From Actinoplanes sp. TFC3 (lineage in GTDB: Bacteria > Actinomycetota > Actinomycetes > Mycobacteriales > Micromonosporaceae): DNA of 64,000 nucleotides. The translations under genes and the position numbers were made by a program. The DNA lies in the NCBI RefSeq assembly GCF_001553785.1, contig NZ_LOJP01000001.1:5145651-5209650 (forward strand), given 5' to 3'. The notes below the pieces were generated by a model that saw only the letters and a list, made by a program, of their open reading frames with translations, was not told the DNA's origin and made no database searches. This document shows, piece by piece, positions 20,587 through 28,751 of this stretch (position 1 is the first letter of the stretch; each line of letters starts with the position of its first letter).

Positions 20587-22056
20587 TCAGCGGGAGGGTG
20601 GCTCGGTGATGGGGAGCTTGACCAGGAACTTGGTGTCGCCAGGCTTTGACTGCACGAGGATGTCGCCGCCGTGGCCGTTGGTGACGATGCGGTAGGAGAT
20701 GTCCAGGCCCAGGCCGGTGCCCTCACCCACGGGCTTGGTGGTGAAGAAGGGTTCGAAGACGCGCTTGCGGACGTGGTCGGGGATGCCCGGGCCGGTGTCG
20801 CCGATCGAGACGATGACCTGGTCATCCTCGCGGTAGGTGCGCACGGTCAGGGTGCCGGCGGCGCTCATAGCCTGGACCGCATTGTCGATGATGTTGGTCC
20901 ACACCTGGTTCAGCTCGGCCGGGTGGGCCGGGATCTGGGGCAGGGTGCGGTCGTACTCCTTCTCGATCTTCACGCCGGTGCCGATCTTGTGGCTGAGCAT
21001 CACCAGCGTGCTGTCCAGGCCGGTGTGCACGTCAATCCATTGGTGGGCGGCGCGGTCGAGCTGGGAATACTGCTTGGCCGCCGACACCAGGTTCGACACC
21101 CGGCCGGTGGCGTCCTCGATGTCGCTCATCAGTTGCTCGGTTTCCAGCGCGTAGCTGATCCACTGGACCGCCTTGTCCAGCAGCTTCGGCGTTTCGAGCT
21201 TGGCCTGGATCTGCTCCAGGCACTCCACGTCGAGCCCACCCTGGGCGAACACCGCTGCCACGTCCCACGCGCCGGTGACGTGGCGTTCCTCCAGCCACTC
21301 GCCCAGCTCGTCCTCGCGGTCGGCGGTCTGCATGGCGGTCAGCACCGGGGCCTTGGCGGCGCGCTCGATGACCTCTTCCTGCAGCTCGACCAGCGCGACG
21401 AGCCGTTCCGGGGGAACCTTGCCGGCGGCCAGCATGCCGAGCTTGTGGCGCATGCCGGCCACCCGCTGGCGCAGGGCGCCGGTGGCCCGGGAAGCCGCGG
21501 CGGCCGGGTTGTTGAGCTCGTGCATGAGCCCGGCGGACAGCGAGCCCAGGGCCATCAGCCGCTGGCGTTCGCTGATTGCGGCCTGGGTGCTGCGCATGCC
21601 CAGGGCGAGGCCTTCGAGCAGGTGGATCGCCATGGGGAACCACTCGCGCATCATCTTGCCGAAGTCGGCCGCCGACATCATGAAGAAGTCGGAGTCGTCA
21701 AGCGCCCGCATGGAGCCCATGTACTTGCGCTGCACGCCCTCATCGCGGATGTAGGCCTGGGTGGCGCCCATGTACACGCCGCGCTGCTCGGTGCGGTTGG
21801 TTTCCACGTCGTCCTGGCCGACCCGGCGGGTCAGCGCGATGGTGCCGCTGAGCAGAATGAAGAACTGGTCGGCCGGGTCGCCCTCGCGCAGCACGAGCGA
21901 GCCGGCCGGGGCGTGCATGGTGCAGCCGTGCTGGGCGATCCAGGTGAGCTGATCGTCGGTCAGCTTCTCGAACAGGAACAGCGTGCGCAGCTCGTCGATG
22001 CCGAGCTTGCCGGGTTCGCAGGGCTGAAGCTTGATCTCCTCAACGGGGCCGGACAT
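20587..22056 (-). CDS. Cyclic-nucleotide-binding-domain sensor histidine kinase
   Basis: 489 aa. The N-terminal ~20-150 residues form a cNMP-binding (Crp/Fnr type) domain (LFEKLTDDQLTWIAQHGCTM, AGSLVLREGDPADQFFILLSG). A dimerisation region with the H-box LMHELNNPAAAASRATGA follows. The C-terminal HATPase shows NIIDNAVQAM, GDTGPGIPDHVRKRVFEPFF and GEGTGLGLDISY. There is no transmembrane segment, so it is a soluble sensor. The RGxxR-type cAMP-binding pocket is not obvious, so the ligand could be other than a cyclic nucleotide. The start ATG directly follows the TAG of the upstream receiver-reductase gene, which is very probably its signalling partner. Confidence 0.93.
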   Translation of the reverse strand: MSGPVEEIKLQPCEPGKLGIDELRTLFLFEKLTDDQLTWIAQHGCTMHAPAGSLVLREGDPADQFFILLSGTIALTRRVGQDDVETNRTEQRGVYMGATQAYIRDEGVQRKYMGSMRALDDSDFFMMSAADFGKMMREWFPMAIHLLEGLALGMRSTQAAISERQRLMALGSLSAGLMHELNNPAAAASRATGALRQRVAGMRHKLGMLAAGKVPPERLVALVELQEEVIERAAKAPVLTAMQTADREDELGEWLEERHVTGAWDVAAVFAQGGLDVECLEQIQAKLETPKLLDKAVQWISYALETEQLMSDIEDATGRVSNLVSAAKQYSQLDRAAHQWIDVHTGLDSTLVMLSHKIGTGVKIEKEYDRTLPQIPAHPAELNQVWTNIIDNAVQAMSAAGTLTVRTYREDDQVIVSIGDTGPGIPDHVRKRVFEPFFTTKPVGEGTGLGLDISYRIVTNGHGGDILVQSKPGDTKFLVKLPITEPPSR

Positions 22057-23715
22057 CTACTGTGCCTCCAGGTAACGATGGACCAGCGTGACGGCCATCG
22101 CGCCCTCGCCGACCGCCGAGGCCACCCGTTTGACCGAGTTGGCCCGGACGTCGCCGGCGGCGAAGATGCCGGGAACACTGCACTCCAGGTAGAACGGATC
22201 CCGGTCGCGATCCCATCCCGCTGGACGGGTGCCGTTTCGGAGCAGATCCGGCCCGGTGTACACGAAGCCCTTCTCGTCGCGGGCCAGCGCGTCGCCGAGC
22301 CAGTCGGTGCGCGGTTCGGCCCCGATGAAGATGAACAGGTAGCCGCATTCGACGCTGGCCACCGAGCCGTTCTTGCTGTCGCACACGGTGATTGTCTGCA
22401 GGTGCCCGTTGCCGGCGGCGCCGACCACCTCGCAGCGGGTGCGCACCGAGATGTTCTCGATCCGGTCGAGCTGCTGGATCAGGTAGTACGACATCGACGC
22501 CTCGAGCGAGTCGCCTCGCACGAGCAGGGTGACGCTGCGGGCGTACCGGGAGAAGAAGAGCGCGGCCTGACCGGCTGAGTTCGCCCCGCCGACGATGTAA
22601 ACGTCGCTGCCGGCGCAGGAGGGCCCCTCGGTGGAGGCGGAACCGTAGTAGACCCCGGAGCCGGTCAGGCCGGCGATGCCCTCGGCGACCAGCGGGCGGT
22701 AGGCAACGCCGGTGGCCAGCACGATCGAGTGCGCGGAGATCTCGCCGCCGTCGGAGAAGGTCAGCGTGCGCGCCGAACCGTCCAGCCGCAGACCGGTGAC
22801 CTCGCGGGTGTTGAGCACCTCGGCCTCGAACTTGCCGGCCTGCCGGCGCGCCCGGTCGGTGAGCTGGGCGCCGGAGATGCCGTCGGGGAAACCGAGGTAG
22901 TTTTCGATGCGCGAGCTCTGCCCGGCCTGGCCGCCGACCGCTTGCCGCTCGACCAGCAGCGTCTTGAGGCCCTCGGACGCGCCGTAGACCGCGGCGCCGA
23001 GCCCGGCCGGGCCGCCGCCGACGATGACCAGGTCGTAGAAGTCACGGTTGGGGGCGGTGGACAACCCGGCCGCCTCGGCCACCTCGCCGGTGGAGGGCTG
23101 GTGCAGGGCGCGGCCGTCCGCGGTGACCACGAGCGGAATCGACTCGGGCCCCACCCCGGCGGCCTCCAGCAGGCGCAACCCTTCCGGGTCGTCGGCGGAG
23201 AACCACTTGTACGGCACCAGGTTGCGCGCCAGGAAGTCGCGGATCTGGTAGGACGGCTCGCTCCACCGGTGCCCGACGACCCGGATGTCGGCCACCTCGC
23301 GGTCGCCGGTGGCCTGCCAGGCGTCCAGCAGCGCGTCGATGACCGGGTAGAGCTTCTCCTCCGGCGGGTCCCAGGGCTTGAGCAGGTAGTGGTCCACGTC
23401 CACCACGTTGATCGCCTGGATCGCGGCGTCGGTGTCGGCGTACGCGGTCAGCAGCGCCCGGCGCGCGTTGGGGAACAGGTCCATGGCCTGCTCCAGGAAC
23501 TCGATGCCGTTCATCTGGGGCATGCGGTAGTCGGCCAGGATCACCGCGACCCGGCCACCGCGCAGCTTGAGGTCCTTGAGGGCGTCAAGCGCGTCGGCGG
23601 CCGAGGCGGCCCGGATGATCCGGTAGGTCTCGCCGTACCGGCGGCGCAGGTCACGAGCGATGGCCCGGGACACCGAAGGGTCGTCGTCGACGGTCAGGAT
23701 CGCGGGGTGACCCAT
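22057..23715 (-). CDS. Response-regulator receiver domain fused to thioredoxin-reductase-like FAD oxidoreductase
   Basis: 552 aa. Residues 1-~130 are a receiver domain: acidic DDD at 10-12, phospho-acceptor Asp62 in ILADYRMPQMNG and the conserved Lys in YLLKPWDPPEE. After a thioredoxin-fold-like linker (~130-230, FSADDPEGLRLLEAAGV) comes a two-dinucleotide-fold flavoprotein (FAD: VIVGGGPAGLGAAVYGASEG; NAD(P): VYIVGGANSAGQAAL). The CxxC active site of thioredoxin reductase is replaced: GSAS stands where CATC is expected, so classical disulfide reduction is unlikely. A Cys a few residues later (GPSCAG) remains. Output is probably redox or NAD(P)H sensing rather than DNA binding. Stop and start codons abut the kinase gene. 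Confidence 0.92.
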   Translation of the reverse strand: MGHPAILTVDDDPSVSRAIARDLRRRYGETYRIIRAASAADALDALKDLKLRGGRVAVILADYRMPQMNGIEFLEQAMDLFPNARRALLTAYADTDAAIQAINVVDVDHYLLKPWDPPEEKLYPVIDALLDAWQATGDREVADIRVVGHRWSEPSYQIRDFLARNLVPYKWFSADDPEGLRLLEAAGVGPESIPLVVTADGRALHQPSTGEVAEAAGLSTAPNRDFYDLVIVGGGPAGLGAAVYGASEGLKTLLVERQAVGGQAGQSSRIENYLGFPDGISGAQLTDRARRQAGKFEAEVLNTREVTGLRLDGSARTLTFSDGGEISAHSIVLATGVAYRPLVAEGIAGLTGSGVYYGSASTEGPSCAGSDVYIVGGANSAGQAALFFSRYARSVTLLVRGDSLEASMSYYLIQQLDRIENISVRTRCEVVGAAGNGHLQTITVCDSKNGSVASVECGYLFIFIGAEPRTDWLGDALARDEKGFVYTGPDLLRNGTRPAGWDRDRDPFYLECSVPGIFAAGDVRANSVKRVASAVGEGAMAVTLVHRYLEAQ

Positions 23716-23725
23716 GAGTCAGTCC

Positions 23726-24019
23726 TCAGCCGTAGGTGAAAGTGGGGCGGTCGGGGACGGAGAAGGCGGCCTCGTCCTGGTAGCACCACCACCAGTCCTC
23801 GCCGGGCTCGTAGGAGCTGACGAGCGGGTGGGAGCCGGCGTGGAAGTGTGCGGTGGCGTGCTTGCCGGGCGAGGAGTCGCAGCAGCCGACGTGCCCGCAG
23901 GTCATGCAGACGCGCAGGTGCACCCAGCGGCCGCCGGAGGCGAGGCACTCCACGCAGCCCTGGCCGGACGGCGTGACATCTTTCGCCTCGTCGAGGTGGG
24001 TGCAGACGGGATCGCTCAC
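23726..24019 (-). CDS. UBP-type zinc finger protein
   Basis: 97 aa. The GTG at 24019 overlaps the stop of the NAD kinase fusion gene by 4 bp. Almost the whole protein is one UBP-type (ZnF-UBP) finger: C6THLDE, CVECLASGGRWVHLRVCMTC, GHVGCCDSSPGKHATAHFHA and HPLVSS, giving the expected Cys/His zinc ligands. In eukaryotes this finger binds the free C-terminal GlyGly of ubiquitin. Actinobacteria lack ubiquitin, so the bacterial partner is unknown. Ten bp separate it from the receiver-reductase gene, so it belongs to the same operon and may bind a C-terminal tail or a nucleotide-modified protein there. Confidence 0.9.
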   Translation of the reverse strand: MSDPVCTHLDEAKDVTPSGQGCVECLASGGRWVHLRVCMTCGHVGCCDSSPGKHATAHFHAGSHPLVSSYEPGEDWWWCYQDEAAFSVPDRPTFTYG

Positions 24020-25185
24020 GCGGAGGCCTCCGAAGCGGCTAGCAGGTCCTTGTATTCGGGGTGACGTTCGACGTAGCCGGTGACGAACGGGCAGGTCACG
24101 CTCACCGGGGTGCCGCGGCGGCGGGCGTCGAGCAGGGCCGCGGCAGCCAGCCGGCCACCCAGGCCCCGGCCCTCGAACACCGAGTCGATGTCGGTGTGAG
24201 CCAGCTCGATCTGCTCGCCGTGCCGGCGGTAGTGCAGCACGCCGGCCAGCTCACCGCCGATCTGGACCTCGTAGCGGGACTGCTCGAAGCTGTCCACCAC
24301 CACGGCGTCCCCGGGGTCGCCCGCACCGACCTGGGCGCTGCCCTCGACGCGCAGCTTGCGCCGGGCCCGCTCGTAGAACGAGGTGCGCCCGAAGCGGATC
24401 ACCTGGGCGGCCGCCGGGACCGGGGTGATGCGCAGCGTGTCGCCCGCCCCGGCGTAGCCCTGGATGATGCCGTCGACCTCGATGGCGAGCCGCCCGCTGG
24501 TGGCCAGCACGTCGAGGTCGAGCTGCTCGTCGGGCGAGAGCACCAGCGAGCGGTTGAACGAGGAGTGCGCGGCGGACGCGCTGACCAGCAGGCCCTCGAC
24601 GTTCGGCGAGACGATCGGGCCGCCGGCGGAGAAGCTGTAGGCGGTCGAACCGGTCGGCGTGGCCACGATGACGGCGTCGGCCGCGTAGCGCACGAAGTTG
24701 CTGCCCTCGACGTTGATGGCGATGTGCGCCAGGCCGTCGCCGGGCACCCGGACCATGGCGATGTCGTTGAACGCCGACACCTCTTTGCCCTCGGGCAGCA
24801 CGGTGCGCACGGCGGTGCGCGACTCGACGGTGAAGTTGTGCTCGTCGATCGCCGACAGCGCGCCGTCCAGGTCGGGCAGGTCGACCTCGGCCAGGAACCC
24901 GAGCCGGCCCACGTTGACCCCGAGCACCGGGGTCTTGCGCCCCTCGACCAGGCGCATGGTGCGCAGCATGGTGCCGTCACCGCCCAGGCTGACCAGCAGC
25001 CCGGCGCGCTCGACCATCTCCTCGGCCGAGACCGCCACCGCGTCGCAGTCGATGCGGGTGATCTCGTCGTGCAGGCCCAGCACGGTGACCTGGCGGGAGG
25101 CGGCCCAGCGCACGATGGCGTCGATCGCGGCCCCGCAGTCGCGGCGCGGGTGCAGCACCAGCCCCACCACCTTGACCATGCCCAT
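24016..25185 (-). CDS. NAD kinase fused to a YjdJ-like GNAT acetyltransferase domain
   Basis: 389 aa from the ATG at 25185, chosen for the AAAGGGG box 8 nt upstream; the ATG two codons later is the alternative. Residues ~1-285 are an NAD kinase: VVGLVLHPRRDCGAA, the ATP/NAD motif LLVSLGGDGTMLRTMRLV, and ATPTGSTAYSFSAGGPIVSP. Residues ~295-389 are a small GNAT of the YjdJ/Acetyltransf_CG type (VLHYRRHGEQIELAHTDIDS, FEGRGLGGRLAAAALLDARR, CPFVTGYVERHPEYKDL). The first domain phosphorylates NAD to NADP; the second probably acetylates an unknown small substrate or protein. It starts the four-gene redox-signalling operon. The usual NAD kinase of the cell is expected elsewhere. Confidence 0.93.
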   Translation of the reverse strand: MGMVKVVGLVLHPRRDCGAAIDAIVRWAASRQVTVLGLHDEITRIDCDAVAVSAEEMVERAGLLVSLGGDGTMLRTMRLVEGRKTPVLGVNVGRLGFLAEVDLPDLDGALSAIDEHNFTVESRTAVRTVLPEGKEVSAFNDIAMVRVPGDGLAHIAINVEGSNFVRYAADAVIVATPTGSTAYSFSAGGPIVSPNVEGLLVSASAAHSSFNRSLVLSPDEQLDLDVLATSGRLAIEVDGIIQGYAGAGDTLRITPVPAAAQVIRFGRTSFYERARRKLRVEGSAQVGAGDPGDAVVVDSFEQSRYEVQIGGELAGVLHYRRHGEQIELAHTDIDSVFEGRGLGGRLAAAALLDARRRGTPVSVTCPFVTGYVERHPEYKDLLAASEASA

Positions 25186-25291
25186 GCCCGCGACCCCTTT
25201 CCCGGTTCCTCCGCGTTGAGCTTTGCACGTCGCCGCCGCAACGGCGAGAAGCAGCAATAGTCCTCCCCCGCGCAAAGATCAGCAAACAATG

Positions 25292-25320
25292 TTGACAGCT
25301 CGTTAACGAATCGACAGACT
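25292..25320 (+). promoter_or_regulatory. Sigma-70-like promoter with internal palindrome, upstream of the S1 protease
   Basis: TTGACA (25292-25297) and CAGACT (25315-25320) are separated by 17 bp. Between them lies the perfect 10-bp palindrome TCGTTAACGA (25300-25309), positioned where a repressor would block polymerase. The -10 match is weak. Confidence 0.5.
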
Positions 25321-25380
25321 CCGATCCAGAGAGCGCTCTCCTTCCCCGTCTTCCCAGATCAGCGGAAGGACCACATCCCC

Positions 25381-26928
25381 ATGCCCCGTGTTCCGAAAGC
25401 GCTCGGCGTCGCCGCCGCGGCACTGACTTTCGCTGCCGGCGTACCCGCCGTGACCTTCACCTCGAGCGCCGCAGCCGCTGCCACCCCCGCCGCGGCGCGC
25501 TTCGACATCGACCCCGGCATGGTTGCGGCGATGCGTCGTGACCTGCACCTCAACGACGACCAGATCGCGGCCCGGCTGGCCACCGAGGCGGCTGCCCCGG
25601 TGATCCAGAGGCGGCTGACGGCCCGGCTGGGCAACACCTTCGCCGGCGCGTGGATCCAGGACGGCAGCGACCGGCTCACGGTGGGCATCACCGATCAGAA
25701 GCAAGCTGCCGCCGTACGATCCGAAGGCGCCCTTCCTCAGCTCGTCACCCGCAGCCAGAGCGACTTGAAGGCGGCGCGCACGAAGCTCGACAAGGCCGCC
25801 GGCCGGCTCAAGGGCACCACTATCCGCGGCTGGCACGTCGATGTCGCCCGCAACACCGTGGTGATCGACGCCGCACCGGGTGCCGAGGCCACCGCCCGCA
25901 CGTTCGCCCAGGACAGCGGCGCCGGCGCGGTCGAGGTCGTCACCACCGCCGAGGCCCCCCGGACGGTGTACGACATCCGCGGCGGCGACCAGTACGTCAT
26001 CAACGGCAACACGCTGTGCTCGGTCGGCTTCCCGGTCGCCGGTGGCTTCGTCAGCGCCGGGCACTGCGGCGGCGTCAACAGCCCCACGCTGGGCAACAAC
26101 AACGTCGCCCAGGGCACCTTCGCCGGCTCGTCGTTCCCGGGCAACGACTACTCGTGGATCCGGACCAACGGCAACTGGACCCCACAGCCCTGGGTCAACA
26201 ACTACGCCGGGGGCAACGTGATCGTCGCCGGGTCGCAGGACGCCGCGATCGGCAGCTCGATCTGCCGCTCGGGCCGCACCACGGGCTGGCGCTGCGGCAC
26301 GTTGCAGGGCCGCGAGGAGACCGTCAACTACGCCCAGGGCGCGGTCAACGGGCTGAGCCGGATGAGCGCATGCGCCGAGCCCGGTGACTCCGGCGGCTCG
26401 GTCATCTCGGGCAACCAGGCTCAGGGCGTGACCTCGGGGGTGACCGGCAACTGCACGAGCGGCGGCACCACCTGGTTCCAGCCGGTGAACGAGATCCTCG
26501 GCGTGTACGGGCTCTCGCTGACCACCTCGGGCGGGGGCAGCGGCAGCACCAGCGCAGTGGTCAGCAACTGGAACAACAAGTGCATCGACGTGCCGAACGG
26601 CAACTTCTCCGACGGCGTGCTCGTGCAGATGTGGGGTTGCAACGGTACGGCCGCCCAGCGCTGGACCTTCGTGAACGGCACCCTGCAGACCTCGAACAAC
26701 AAGTGCCTGGACATCGCGTGGGGCTCGACGGCGAACGGCGCGGCGGTGCAGATCGTTGGCTGCAGCGGCAACCCGGCGCAGCAGTTCGTGCTGTCCGCCG
26801 CCGGTGACCTGGTCAACCCGCAGGCGAACAAGTGCGTCGACATCAAGGACTGGAACGGCAACGACGGCGCCCAGTTGCACCTGTGGGACTGCGTCGGTGG
26901 CGCGAACCAGAAGTGGGGGCGCGCTTAG
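25381..26928 (+). CDS. Secreted S1 family (alpha-lytic/streptogrisin-type) protease with C-terminal ricin-type lectin domain
   Basis: 515 aa. The signal peptide is at ~1-35 (ALGVAAAALTFAAGVPAVTF). A pro-domain of the alpha-lytic type runs to ~195, followed by a chymotrypsin-fold domain with His228 (SAGHCGG), Asp256 (GNDYSWI) and Ser337 (CAEPGDSGGSV). Cys pairs around the His and Ser motifs fit the family disulfides. After a Gly/Ser linker (SGGGSGSTSA) residues ~390-515 form a beta-trefoil with NKCIDVPNG, NKCLDIAWG, NKCVDIKDW repeats and QxW motifs, expected to bind carbohydrate. The ATG at 25381 has GGAAGGA about 11 nt upstream. The enzyme should be extracellular, self-maturing and polysaccharide-associated. 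Confidence 0.94.
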   Translation: MPRVPKALGVAAAALTFAAGVPAVTFTSSAAAAATPAAARFDIDPGMVAAMRRDLHLNDDQIAARLATEAAAPVIQRRLTARLGNTFAGAWIQDGSDRLTVGITDQKQAAAVRSEGALPQLVTRSQSDLKAARTKLDKAAGRLKGTTIRGWHVDVARNTVVIDAAPGAEATARTFAQDSGAGAVEVVTTAEAPRTVYDIRGGDQYVINGNTLCSVGFPVAGGFVSAGHCGGVNSPTLGNNNVAQGTFAGSSFPGNDYSWIRTNGNWTPQPWVNNYAGGNVIVAGSQDAAIGSSICRSGRTTGWRCGTLQGREETVNYAQGAVNGLSRMSACAEPGDSGGSVISGNQAQGVTSGVTGNCTSGGTTWFQPVNEILGVYGLSLTTSGGGSGSTSAVVSNWNNKCIDVPNGNFSDGVLVQMWGCNGTAAQRWTFVNGTLQTSNNKCLDIAWGSTANGAAVQIVGCSGNPAQQFVLSAAGDLVNPQANKCVDIKDWNGNDGAQLHLWDCVGGANQKWGRA

Positions 26929-26938
26929 GACGTACCGG

Positions 26939-26971
26939 AAGCGGGGGTTGCTCCTGGATCAGCCCCCGCTT
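26939..26971 (+). terminator. Hairpin terminator after the protease gene
   Basis: AAGCGGGGG and CCCCCGCTT (9 bp, perfect) enclose a 15-nt loop, 10 bp after the stop codon. Confidence 0.65.
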
Positions 26972-26989
26972 AGCGGAACTTTAATGATC

Positions 26990-27018
26990 GTCTTAATTAA
27001 CCGCTGACCGTTTAAGAC
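26990..27018. promoter_or_regulatory. Inverted repeat in an AT-rich control region of the GH64 gene
   Basis: GTCTTAA (26990-26996) and TTAAGAC (27012-27018) form a 7-bp inverted repeat with half-site centres 22 bp apart; TTAATTAA (26993-27000) overlaps the left arm. The segment 26978-27034 is conspicuously AT-rich for this genome. It is a likely promoter and operator for the glucanase, which has no visible Shine-Dalgarno. Confidence 0.5.
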
Positions 27019-27034
27019 TCCTAATAATAAGCGC

Positions 27035-28678
27035 ATGCCCCGTAAGCGATCTCTCATCCTCAGCGTGGCCGCCGTGGTGGCGGCCACGGGAACCGCTTGG
27101 ATAGCCCTGCCCGCTTCGGCTGCGGCGACCACTGCGACCTTCACCAAGACCTCCGATTGGGGCAGCGGCTGGCAGGGCGACGTCACCATCGTCAACGGCG
27201 GGCCCAAGGCTCTGACCGCCTGGAAGGTCGAGTTCGACCTGCCCGCAGGCGCGACGATCGGCAGCTTCTGGGAAGCCGACATGACGGCCAGCGGCCAGCA
27301 CCGCACGTTCACCAACCGCGCCTGGAACGGCAGCATCGCGGTGGACGCCAAGGCGAGCTTCGGCTTCACCGGCAGCGGCGGCACCCCGATCAACTGCCTG
27401 CTCAACGGCCAGCCCTGCGGTGGCGGCGGCACACAGCCGACAACCGCGCCGGCCACCACCAAGCCGGTCACGACCGTCCCCACGGTCACGCCGACGACCA
27501 AGCCGCCGGCCACCACCCCGGCCACCAAGCCGCCCACGACGGCACCCACCACGCCGCCGACCAAGAACCCGGCCCCGCCGCCGGCCTCGAACCTGCTGCC
27601 GGTCACGGTCACCAACAACACCGGGCGCTCCGACGCCGTTTACCTCTACCTGCTGGGCGTCAACCTGACGACCGGGAAGCTGGGGTACGTCACCAGCGCC
27701 GGAACCTTCACCAACTGGACCGGCGGCGGGCCGGTTCCGGTCCCCGCCCCCGACGTGTCGATCCCGGGCCCGGCCAACGGCGGCAGCACCACCATCAAGA
27801 TGCCCAAGAACCTGTCCGGGCGGCTGTACATGTCGTTCGGCAAGAAGCTCGACTTCCGGCTCACCACCGACGGGCTGGTGCAGCCCGCGCCGTGGGCCTC
27901 GGGCGACCCGAACCACGACATTCTGTTCGACTGGAGCGAGTTCACGCTCAACGATTCGGGGCTGTGGCTCAACAGCTCGCAGGTCGACATGTTCGCGGTC
28001 CCGCACATCGTCAGCGTGCAGGGCGGCAACGGCGCGACCAGCAAGACCGGTGAGCTCAAGACCGGCGGGCGGCAGAAGGTCATCGACGCGATCAAGGGCC
28101 AGAGCGCCTTTGCCAAGAGCGTGGTGACCCGCTCCGACGGTACGGTGCTGCGGGTGCTGGCTCCGGGCAAGGCAGCCGATGCCGGGCTGATGAGCGCCAC
28201 GTACCTGGACCCGTACATCACCTCGGCGTGGAACGCGTACGCCGGCAAGACGCTGACCGTGGTGCCCTTCGGCGACCAGCCGAACACCAAGTTCTTCGGC
28301 AAGACCAGCGGCAACGTCATGAACTTCACCGACGGCAGCGGCAAGGTGGTTGCCTCGTTCACCAAGCCGTCGACGGCCAACGTGTGGGGCTGCGACGGTG
28401 CCCTGGGTGCCCCGAACGACCTGGTGGTGGGTCCGATCGCCCGCACGCTGTGCGCCGCGATGCAGCGCACCACGCTGGGCCGGCTCGACACCCAGCCGAG
28501 CGGCACCGGCGCGGACTTCTACCAGGGTGAGCCGAGCAACCACTACGCGAAGGTGATCCACGACCAGATGGTGGACGGCAAGGCGTACGCCTTCGCCTTC
28601 GACGATGTGCAGAACCAGGAGTCGCTCGTGCACGACGGCGACCCCCGGCAGGCCGGGATCGTCATGACGCCGTTCTGA
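27035..28678 (+). CDS. Secreted CBM2-linked GH64 endo-beta-1,3-glucanase
   Basis: 547 aa. Signal peptide at ~1-30 (SLILSVAAVVAATGTAWIAL, cleavage near ASAA). A family 2 carbohydrate-binding module (~31-130) shows the conserved Trp/Asn pattern SDWGSGWQGDVTIVNGG and AWKVEFDLPAG, plus a terminal Cys. A Pro/Thr linker follows (~130-188). The C-terminal domain (~190-547) is a thaumatin-like GH64 enzyme: LPVTVTNNTGRSDAVYLYLL, LYMSFGKKLDF, ILFDWSEFTLN, VDMFAVPH and YAFAFDDVQNQESLV. Glu and Asp in the FDWSEFT and FDDVQ regions fit the GH64 cleft. It should hydrolyse beta-1,3-glucan outside the cell. The neighbouring S1 protease gives a fungal-wall-degrading set. Confidence 0.93.
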   Translation: MPRKRSLILSVAAVVAATGTAWIALPASAAATTATFTKTSDWGSGWQGDVTIVNGGPKALTAWKVEFDLPAGATIGSFWEADMTASGQHRTFTNRAWNGSIAVDAKASFGFTGSGGTPINCLLNGQPCGGGGTQPTTAPATTKPVTTVPTVTPTTKPPATTPATKPPTTAPTTPPTKNPAPPPASNLLPVTVTNNTGRSDAVYLYLLGVNLTTGKLGYVTSAGTFTNWTGGGPVPVPAPDVSIPGPANGGSTTIKMPKNLSGRLYMSFGKKLDFRLTTDGLVQPAPWASGDPNHDILFDWSEFTLNDSGLWLNSSQVDMFAVPHIVSVQGGNGATSKTGELKTGGRQKVIDAIKGQSAFAKSVVTRSDGTVLRVLAPGKAADAGLMSATYLDPYITSAWNAYAGKTLTVVPFGDQPNTKFFGKTSGNVMNFTDGSGKVVASFTKPSTANVWGCDGALGAPNDLVVGPIARTLCAAMQRTTLGRLDTQPSGTGADFYQGEPSNHYAKVIHDQMVDGKAYAFAFDDVQNQESLVHDGDPRQAGIVMTPF

Positions 28679-28698
28679 TCGCTCTTCTGCACCAAGCG

Positions 28699-28732
28699 CG
28701 GCGCGCTGTCCCTGGCGGGGGACGGCGCGCCG
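28699..28732. terminator. Bidirectional hairpin terminator between GH64 and LysE genes
   Basis: CGGCGCGC and GCGCGCCG (8 bp) enclose a second stem (TCCC/GGGA). A T-rich stretch (TTTCATTT) follows on the plus strand. Confidence 0.75.
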
Positions 28733-28751
28733 TTTCATTTCCCCTACGCCT

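Noticed and set aside
23726..24019. Evidence of a bacterial ubiquitin system from the UBP finger
   Set aside because: No E1, E2, JAB or ubiquitin-like gene is nearby; the finger alone does not show conjugation.
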